DNA from: Bacteroidia bacterium
Lineage (GTDB): Bacteria > Bacteroidota > Bacteroidia > Bacteroidales > CAJPTX01
DNA: 28,117 nt
Direction: 5' to 3'
NCBI GenBank assembly: GCA_905373665.1
Contig: CAJPTV010000015.1
Location: 1 to 28,117 of the forward strand
Shown here: positions 23,701 to 28,117 of the stretch, in pieces
Numbering within the stretch: position 1 is the first letter of the stretch
Layout: each line of letters begins with the position of its first letter
Notes under the pieces: generated by a model
Told to the model about the DNA's origin: nothing
Database searches by the model: none
Seen by the model: the letters and a program-made list of their open reading frames with translations, nothing else
Program-made: the position numbers and the translations under genes

Positions 23701-25532
23701 ACCGTCACTTGGCACTTTGCCTCCTTACCGCCGTGCGCAGCCTTGACGGTAAGAGTTACTTTCGTACCCGCGGGGGTAGGCTTAATCGCCTTGATGAGTA
23801 GCGCGTCATCGCTCTGCGTGTTCACATCGATATAGCCCGCGGGCTCTGCGGTAAACGTATAGCCTTTGAGCACATTCTGCTCGGGGATGTAGCGTACTGT
23901 TAGGGTATGTTCTCCTCCCTCATCCAATGCGAGTTCGCTCTTGCTAAGTATGAGTTGCGTAGGCGCAACGAGCTTATTGCTTACCGTCACTTGGCACGTT
24001 GCCTCCTTACCGCCATGCGCTGCCTTAACGGTAAGGGTTACTGGCGTGCCCGCGAGGGTAGGCTTAAGTGCCTCTACCAAGAAGGTCGTCTCGCTCTGCT
24101 TCGTAACCTTGATATACTCCTCGGGGAGGGCCGTAACCTCATACCCCTTAAGTACATACTCAGCAGGGGTATAGGCGAGCAAGAATTGCACCTTTTGCCC
24201 CTTTTCTAAACGAAGTTCACGCCGGTTGAGTGTAAGCTGGGTAGGAGCAACCGCTGCCTGCGCCTTCACCAGACAGGTAGCTTCGAGGTTTTGCTTACTG
24301 CTGGTCGCCTTGAGGGTAATATTGCCCGCTTTTAGCGCCTTAATGCGGAAAGTATACTGCCCATTGAGTTCGGGCTGTGTGACGAGCTGAACGACATCGC
24401 TCAAACCACTGAAGGCTACCGTCTCATCTCCCTGTAGCCCCCAGCTATCTAGCCTAAGCTCGCACTCCTGCTCCACACCGAGGCGCACCTCCTTCGGTGA
24501 AAGGGCAAGTCCGCTACCTTGGAAGGTATCCCCTGTTAGTTTCCACCCTTTACCTGTTACTAGTTTCTCTCTTGCCGTCTGCCCCTCAGTGTTATAAACA
24601 CGCCCGGTCGCTGTTATCTCTATGTTATTGGCAATGTCGTCTTGTGCTGCCCACCCAGCTAAAGTCAGCGAGTAGTTGCGAGGACTCATTGCAGTTTCCG
24701 AAAGGTTTAGATCTTGTTGGATTTTCCACTTTCCGAGCGGTTGATCAAAAGAGGAGCAACTATAGAACATTGCCCCCATATTCGTCACCTTACTCATATT
24801 CCACCCATCCAGCGGTTGGTTAAAGGAAGAGCAATCTCGGAACATCCAGCCCATATTCGTCACCTTACTCACATTCCATCCCCCTAGCGGTTGATTGAAA
24901 GAAGAGCAAGCATAGAACGTCTTTAGCATATTCGTCACCTGACTTACATCCCACCCCCCTAGCGGTTGGTTAAATGAGGTACAACCAGCAAACATCTGGC
25001 TCATATCCGTCACCTTACTCACATCCCACTCCTCTAGCGGTTGATTAAAGGAGGTGCAACCAGAGAACATAGCCGTCATATTCTCGACCCGTTCAAGGTT
25101 GGGCTTATCGATACCGTCCTTAAGTTGCATCTTGGAGCATTGACTAAAAGCAAGTTCCATAGTAGTCCAAGCGACGTCACCAAACTGTTCGATAAACAAC
25201 AGCTGGTCGCAAGAGCCGTACTTTTTTTCTGCCATTCGGATGTATTTCACTCCCTCGGGTCCTGCTTCTATCAGATACTCCCCATCTCGATCTGGGGTAA
25301 ACACGTAGGGTCTGGCAGGATCATCAATAGCCACCTCTTCCTTTTTAAGCTCACTGCCTCCTGCATTCTTTACAACGATGGTGTATTTGCCCACGATCGG
25401 GATCTTGAGCGCCTCGCCAGCTTTCCCCTCCCAGCGCGTAATGAAGGGACGCCCCCCAGCGTACACGTTGCCTAAAGCAACTAAGAAGAGTAGCACAAAG
25501 GCTGCTCCGATACACTTGCCTATTTGTCTCAT
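20793..25532 (-). CDS. Giant BspA-like surface protein with Ig-like repeats and T9SS C-terminal domain, extended at the end
   Basis: A 1579-residue exported protein. A signal peptide (about 1-25, ending YAGG) is followed by a beta-rich N-domain. DUF285 leucine-rich-like repeats of 25 residues (about 125-270) share the unit M..MF..C.SFNQPL..W..SKVTN. Twelve Ig-like repeats of about 85-95 residues (about 342-1456), each usually ending C-x-V-x-V, come next. A T9SS sorting domain (about 1479-1551) starts VAPNPF and contains PTGIYFVRF. T9SS cargo usually ends soon after the final KVVR-like strand, but here the frame continues 28 residues beyond Arg1551, through the transcription terminator. BspA-like proteins are adhesins; that role is inferred. 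Single cysteines per repeat could form intermolecular bonds. Function of the tail is doubtful, and an indel is suspected. Confidence 0.9.
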   Translation of the reverse strand: MRQIGKCIGAAFVLLFLVALGNVYAGGRPFITRWEGKAGEALKIPIVGKYTIVVKNAGGSELKKEEVAIDDPARPYVFTPDRDGEYLIEAGPEGVKYIRMAEKKYGSCDQLLFIEQFGDVAWTTMELAFSQCSKMQLKDGIDKPNLERVENMTAMFSGCTSFNQPLEEWDVSKVTDMSQMFAGCTSFNQPLGGWDVSQVTNMLKTFYACSSFNQPLGGWNVSKVTNMGWMFRDCSSFNQPLDGWNMSKVTNMGAMFYSCSSFDQPLGKWKIQQDLNLSETAMSPRNYSLTLAGWAAQDDIANNIEITATGRVYNTEGQTAREKLVTGKGWKLTGDTFQGSGLALSPKEVRLGVEQECELRLDSWGLQGDETVAFSGLSDVVQLVTQPELNGQYTFRIKALKAGNITLKATSSKQNLEATCLVKAQAAVAPTQLTLNRRELRLEKGQKVQFLLAYTPAEYVLKGYEVTALPEEYIKVTKQSETTFLVEALKPTLAGTPVTLTVKAAHGGKEATCQVTVSNKLVAPTQLILSKSELALDEGGEHTLTVRYIPEQNVLKGYTFTAEPAGYIDVNTQSDDALLIKAIKPTPAGTKVTLTVKAAHGGKEAKCQVTVNHKLVAPRQLLLSSKELVLDEGGEETLTVHYDPEEHVLKGYTFTAEPTGYINVNKQSDDVLRIKAIKSTLEDKPVTLTVKAAHGGKEDKCQVTVNAKVKVAPREIVLKPATLELPITQSASLTLSFKPKKDVDKSVKITTEPEGYVTAELQPDGSVLVTAKDQLKEKVKVIVTSDKDATVSGSCEVNVVPLPAPDRIELSNSSAFAIQEEKEETLTITFIPGTGVDKTIAFTIEPDDGYISVVQKEVDKLLIKALRPTRVGTPVTLTVRTEKGNAEATREITVTPKPIAPKRIKLSEETLSLEKDKEQDLTVSYNPKEYVLKGYTFTTEPAGYIEVTKKSNDELHIKALQPTPNGVTVTLTVKAEHGDKDAKCQVKVTPAIVPPTSLSLSKNALSLYVGKKTELTVGFTPSQYVFREVSVTALPEGFVEVTEQDGVVSVKALQRPTPAGTPVKVVVKSKKDPTVDVSCDVTVLALQTPMTLSLKHDKLERYVGQRAELPITFTPAEDVNQQVSVSVTPDGFVLARVEGNRLLIETIKPTEAGQPVKVTLTSIAVPTLQASCDVTVLPFLLPEEIELDETKVDLYEGESKRVHFSFVPDKNIDPSVRLSVSPEGFVTARLEGDDVVLTALKLTTEPVNVTLTSEKASNVSASCQVSVIPPAAPTELTLNKNKLHLRVEGEGSLNVEFTPSKYVDKGLTVKTEPEGYVEATLQNGLVVVKALKPTLPETPVLLTIMSTKDATVRAMCEVTVSWNDPTKMLLSKKQTSLQEGTSEELTFQFDPAEKVEKGVKVEVRPEGFVTATVSDDKVNLVAVKPTPWDVNVTVTLTSTARSTVSAACTVTVTPKPVAPYNGGKQPPTAVEDALLSSLVVAPNPFTTQLRLGNPEGVSARYELLNSSGVVVRSGVLEEKEVIVDTEELPTGIYFVRFYGVNSAQKNVKVVRSLLYCNKKAVSKEAAFFARGTCFTLRSG
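20829..20862 (-). terminator. Rho-independent terminator lying inside the surface-protein reading frame
   Basis: In minus-strand RNA, AAGCCGUCUC pairs with GAGGCGGCUU (10 bp, one G-U) around a GAAA tetraloop, followed by seven U's. Its 5' A-tract begins at a TAA (20860-20862) that is out of frame with the long reading frame by the equivalent of one added or two removed bases. It should end the transcript before the present stop codon at 20793. Confidence 0.88.
21165..24509 (-). repeat. Tandem Ig-like repeat array (about 12 units, 255-285 bp each)
   Basis: Units begin with a pattern such as APTQLTLNRRELRLEKG and end TCQVTV. Several are close at DNA level: blocks near 22613, 22897, 23460, 23743 and 24017 all contain a form of TTGACGGTAAGGGTTAC (antisense orientation), and the GTAAACGTATAGCCTTTGAG block recurs near 22722, 23568 and 23852. 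The first unit (about residues 342-425) and the one with ATREITV in place of Cys are the most divergent. Confidence 0.85.
24720..25079 (-). repeat. DUF285 25-residue (75-bp) repeats
   Basis: Four complete 75-bp units and a fifth partial one encode M..MF.(G/S/D/A)C(T/S)SFNQPL..W(D/N)(V/M)S(K/Q)VT(D/N). A more diverged unit (MELAFSQCSKMQ...) precedes them at about residues 125-151. The regular spacing is protein-coding, not CRISPR. Confidence 0.9.
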
Positions 25533-25654
25533 TCATGCAATAGTTTGAATTTGGCCGCAAGTTGTCAAAAAAGGCGGATTAAAACAAATGCAAAATGAAC
25601 CCGAGAGTCCTCCCAGACACACCCCCCGCCACGCCCCATCTTCCACATTTGGCG

Positions 25655-25662
25655 TACTTTTG
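25655..25662 (+). promoter_or_regulatory. Putative -7 box for the small membrane protein-dprA unit
   Basis: TACTTTTG matches TAnnTTTG and lies 30 bases before the ATG at 25692. No -33 TTTG is present at a spacing of 19-21 bases. Its position within the divergent gap from the surface-protein gene is right for a start of the rightward unit. Confidence 0.5.
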
Positions 25663-25691
25663 CAGGAAAGCTAATAAACAGGGTGGGGAAA

Positions 25692-26195
25692 ATGACAATA
25701 GACACAGGAAAACGCACCATCGCCCTACAGGTGCAAAAACAATTTTTTGCCGTCCTCACGGGGCTACTTTTTGCAGCAGCCTACTTTCCCGCACCGCGCG
25801 AGTTCCTCGATACCTACCTCTATTCTCACTACCTCGTCTCGTTCGCCCTCCTAGGGCTTTACATCCTTTACCAGTTCTTCTTCTGGTTTCGTGACATCAT
25901 GTATGTCTACGTGAGCGACGAGTCGCTGATGGGGATGCTCCGCATACGCCACTTCCGCATCCTCCCCATGAGCAACGCTAAGCACGCCATAGAGATGCCC
26001 ATAGAGGAGTTCCTCCGCTATGATGTGACGCGCGCTTGGCACGGGCTGCGGCTCTATGTACAGGTGTGGCAACAGTCTGGGCAAGAAATCTACCGCTACC
26101 CCCGTTTCTCTATCACCCTCCTCAAAAAGAAAGAGCGCGAGGCGCTTTTCAACCTCTTAGACCATTACTGCCAACGCAATAACCCCCAAGCATGA
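25692..26195 (+). CDS. Small two-helix membrane protein of unknown function, possible bacterial PH-like domain
   Basis: A 167-residue protein that I do not recognise by name. Two hydrophobic helices lie near the N-terminus (about 17-36, FFAVLTGLLFAAAYF; about 46-65, HYLVSFALLGLYILYQFFFWF). The remaining 95 residues are mixed alpha/beta, opening MYVYVSDESLMGMLRIRHFRILPM and ending in a helix (LLKKKEREALFNLLDHY). This layout resembles membrane-anchored bacterial pleckstrin-like domains, but that is a shape-based guess. The ATG at 25692 follows GGGG; a GTG three codons earlier is possible. Its stop overlaps the dprA start in ATGA, so it is translationally coupled to dprA. A link to DNA uptake is inferred only from this position. 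Confidence 0.8.
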   Translation: MTIDTGKRTIALQVQKQFFAVLTGLLFAAAYFPAPREFLDTYLYSHYLVSFALLGLYILYQFFFWFRDIMYVYVSDESLMGMLRIRHFRILPMSNAKHAIEMPIEEFLRYDVTRAWHGLRLYVQVWQQSGQEIYRYPRFSITLLKKKEREALFNLLDHYCQRNNPQA

Positions 26196-27307
26196 GTGAC
26201 GCCACGCACGTAAAGGAGGTTCTGGCTCTCTCGCTGGTAAAGAACGTCGGGCCCATACTAGCACGCCAACTCCTTGCCTATTTCAAGACCCCCAGCGCCA
26301 TCTTCCAAGCCACCGAACGCGAGCTTATGGCTGTGCCCAACATCGGGGCAACGGTTGCCAAGAGTATCCGCGAGACGCGTGCCTTAGAGGAAGCCGAGCG
26401 GGAGCTCCCGATTCTAGAAAAAGAGGGTATCACCCCCCTCACCTTTGACAGCCCTCACTACCCGCCCCTGCTGAAAGATATCCCCTCGGCGCCGCTCATC
26501 CTGTTCTATCGCGGCAGGGTAGAGACCATCGCCCACACGGGCAAACGAACCCTGAGCATCGTCGGGACGCGCAAAGCGACCAGCTACGGGAAGGGCTTTG
26601 TGCAGAACTTCATAGCCGAGCTCAAGGACTATGACCCGTCGATCACCATCGTCAGCGGGCTCGCTTACGGCATCGATGCCGAGGCACACACCGCCGCCCT
26701 CGAACAGGGGTTACCCACGGTGGGCGTTCTCGGACACGGCTTCTCATACCTCTATCCGCCCAAACACCACCTTCTGGCCAAACAGATGTTGGACAGTGGC
26801 GGTCTTTTAACCGAATACCCTTACCATCGCGAGCCCGACGCCCCGAACTTCCTCCAGCGTAACCGCCTTATCGCGGGGCTTGCCTCCGCCACCATCGTGG
26901 TCGAGAGTGCAGCACACGGCGGCGCACTCAGCACGGCCAACTACTGCCTCGAGTACAAGCGCCATCTCTTTGCCGTCCCGGGCTACGTGGGCAAGACGTG
27001 GAGTGTGGGGTGTAACCGCCTCATCGCCCAACACAAGGCTTCGTTAATCGAGGGCGTAGAGGACCTTATCGCTGCCCTGAAGTGGGAAAAGAGAACAGGT
27101 ACTGCCCCAAGCGGGCTCTTCTTCTTTCCCTCGCCAGAAGAGCAACAGCTCCTTGACGCCATCGGCAATGGCGAGCCTAAGAGCTTTGACGAGATTGTGC
27201 AAGAGGTAGCGTTCCCGATCAACCAGCTACAGACCCTCCTCTTTGACCTTGAGATGAAGGGGCAAATCCGCCAACTCCCCGGGCGTATGTATGAGAAAAC
27301 CCACTAA
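26192..27307 (+). CDS. dprA: DNA-processing protein DprA (Smf)
   Basis: A 371-residue protein. An N-terminal helix-hairpin-helix/SAM-like region (about 1-70, with VPNIGATVAKSI) leads to the Rossmann core: SIVGTRKATSYG (about 119-130), SGLAYGIDAEAHTAAL (about 149-164), VGVLGHGFSYLYPPKH and RNRLIAGLASATIVVE. A C-terminal winged-helix domain (about 310-371, ending QIRQLPGRMYEK) completes the full-length form. DprA loads RecA on incoming single-stranded DNA in natural transformation. It overlaps the small membrane protein gene by 4 bases (ATGA). Genes for other competence factors are not in the window, so this alone does not prove competence. Confidence 0.96.
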   Translation: MSDATHVKEVLALSLVKNVGPILARQLLAYFKTPSAIFQATERELMAVPNIGATVAKSIRETRALEEAERELPILEKEGITPLTFDSPHYPPLLKDIPSAPLILFYRGRVETIAHTGKRTLSIVGTRKATSYGKGFVQNFIAELKDYDPSITIVSGLAYGIDAEAHTAALEQGLPTVGVLGHGFSYLYPPKHHLLAKQMLDSGGLLTEYPYHREPDAPNFLQRNRLIAGLASATIVVESAAHGGALSTANYCLEYKRHLFAVPGYVGKTWSVGCNRLIAQHKASLIEGVEDLIAALKWEKRTGTAPSGLFFFPSPEEQQLLDAIGNGEPKSFDEIVQEVAFPINQLQTLLFDLEMKGQIRQLPGRMYEKTH

Positions 27308-27365
27308 ACTGCGGCACGTAGATTGTGGGGTAATGGTGTGCAATAATTTTAATTGTAAAAGCTCA

Positions 27366-27890
27366 ATGAAAGTAAAGAATTTGTTCCTTGTCGGCGCAGC
27401 TGCGCTCAGTGCGTTCCTTTTGACAAGTTGCTGTGGCAAGAATGGAAGCTGCAACAACAACGGTAGTTGCAACAACAACACGACGGCAGAGACCAATAAG
27501 GTGGCAGAATCCACCCAAGCTGCGGCTGCTGTTGCTCCGCAGGGGGGACAAGTGGTGGTAGCCGATGGGATGGCACCTCTCGCTGCGACCGTCGAGGGAA
27601 CCTTTGAGGGAACACTTCCTGGCGCAGACAATGGCGGCTGCACCTATACCGTGGATTTCGCAGCAGATGGCACTTGCTCGGTAACGCGTACGTACAAGAA
27701 GGATGGCGTAGCACCCTCCACGGTAAAGGGAACGTTCTCCGTCGCTGCAGACCAAACGATGGTAACCTGCACACTCAAGGGTGACGAGCCAATCTACTTC
27801 GTTCGTCTCTCGAACAATGATCTCCTCATGGTCGACGCCAACGGGACGATCCCCGAGCGTGTGGATGACTATAAGTTGACTCGCAAGTAG
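27366..27890 (+). CDS. NlpE-like lipoprotein
   Basis: A 174-residue lipoprotein. The signal peptide MKVKNLFLVGAAALSAFLLTSC has a lipobox (LLTSC) with lipidated Cys22. The mature N-terminus is cysteine- and asparagine-rich (CCGKNGSCNNNGSCNNN), followed by a Ala/Val linker. The folded domain, about 75-174, begins VEGTFEGTLPGADNGG, then YTVDFAADGTCSVTRTY and KGTFSVAADQTMVTCTLKG, in the manner of NlpE N-terminal domains. The usual CxxC of LPCADC is replaced by LPGADNGG, so the metal/redox pair is missing. NlpE-type proteins sense copper or envelope stress; that role is uncertain here. The ATG at 27366 is chosen because an upstream in-frame start (27291) would precede the signal peptide by 25 residues. 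A strong terminator follows. Confidence 0.85.
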   Translation: MKVKNLFLVGAAALSAFLLTSCCGKNGSCNNNGSCNNNTTAETNKVAESTQAAAAVAPQGGQVVVADGMAPLAATVEGTFEGTLPGADNGGCTYTVDFAADGTCSVTRTYKKDGVAPSTVKGTFSVAADQTMVTCTLKGDEPIYFVRLSNNDLLMVDANGTIPERVDDYKLTRK

Positions 27891-27948
27891 TACGTCCCCC
27901 GTCCGTAGTCTCCTCACAAAGTGACTGTAGGCGGGGTTTATTCTACAC

Positions 27949-27989
27949 AAAAGCGCCCGTTCGTAGATATGCTGCGAACGGGCGCTTTT
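27949..27989. terminator. Perfect 15-bp bidirectional terminator after the lipoprotein gene
   Basis: AAAAGCGCCCGTTCG (27949-27963) and CGAACGGGCGCTTTT (27975-27989) are exact inverted copies around an 11-base loop. The A/T ends supply U-runs in both directions. The last 128 bases of the window beyond it show no gene. Confidence 0.9.
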
Positions 27990-28117
27990 GATTTGGCACG
28001 ACGCCCTTCCAGCCCGCCAACGTCTGTTTTATAGCCTCACTCTGTCACATTTTTTCAAAGAAAGGTAGTGTCTGTAAAAGTGTGTAAGCCCCCCCCTCTC
28101 TTCATTCCTCCAGCAGC

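Noticed and set aside
24720..25079. Regularly spaced 75-bp repeats that resemble a CRISPR-like array
   Set aside because: The repeats have no unique spacers, keep one reading frame, and translate to the 25-residue DUF285 motif.
26192..27307. Treating dprA as evidence for a full competence locus
   Set aside because: DprA is widespread in bacteria and no other uptake genes are in the window.
27363..27950. A 195-residue open frame on the - strand opposite the lipoprotein
   Set aside because: The + strand frame has a lipoprotein signal and an NlpE-like fold; the reverse frame has no such features and is a shadow.

Overview
The window reads as a chromosomal segment of a Bacteroidales bacterium, most likely Porphyromonas or a close relative; no species is claimed. 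Supporting signs are a C-terminal type IX secretion (T9SS) sorting domain on a BspA-like giant surface protein, an RNase H with an N-terminal viroplasmin-type domain, promoters of the Bacteroidetes form (TTTG, about 20 bases, TAnnTTTG), a butyrate/acetate-type CoA-transferase, and base composition slightly above half G+C by eye. No tRNA, rRNA, CRISPR array, insertion sequence or phage gene was seen. No gene-free stretch exceeds about 270 bases.

Layout. 1-1739 (+): the end of an NtrC-type sigma-54 activator followed by its likely partner sensor kinase. 1754-5699 (-): an envelope operon in the order exbB, exbD, tonB, rnhA, FtsX-type permease. 5918-7189 (-): an exported beta-helix protein with its own terminator. 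7411-10155 (-): the conserved DUF177-rpmF-plsX-fabH operon, with a full-consensus promoter and a terminator. 10412-11725 (-): a CoA-transferase with a strong terminator. 11996-12673 (-): a two-gene unit of an HPt protein and a STAS anti-sigma-factor-antagonist-like protein. 12761-15018 (-): rimO and ftsY. 15060-19369 (-): two large TPR-transmembrane-SpoIIE phosphatases in tandem. 19472-20737 (-): a MacB-type ABC permease. 20793-25532 (-): the giant surface protein. 25692-27307 (+): a small membrane protein translationally coupled to dprA. 27366-27890 (+): an NlpE-like lipoprotein ending in a strong terminator.

Working together. The two SpoIIE phosphatases, the STAS protein and the HPt protein look like parts of a partner-switching or phosphorelay signalling system that brackets ftsY-rimO, with no visible RsbW-type kinase. 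This is the best candidate here for an uncharacterised system. ExbB, ExbD and TonB would energise outer-membrane transport. The DUF177-rpmF-plsX-fabH unit couples ribosome and phospholipid/fatty-acid synthesis genes. The most striking sequence anomaly is at the C-terminus of the surface protein: its reading frame has no stop after the T9SS signal and runs straight through its own transcription terminator, consistent with a recent 1- or 2-base indel or a sequencing error.
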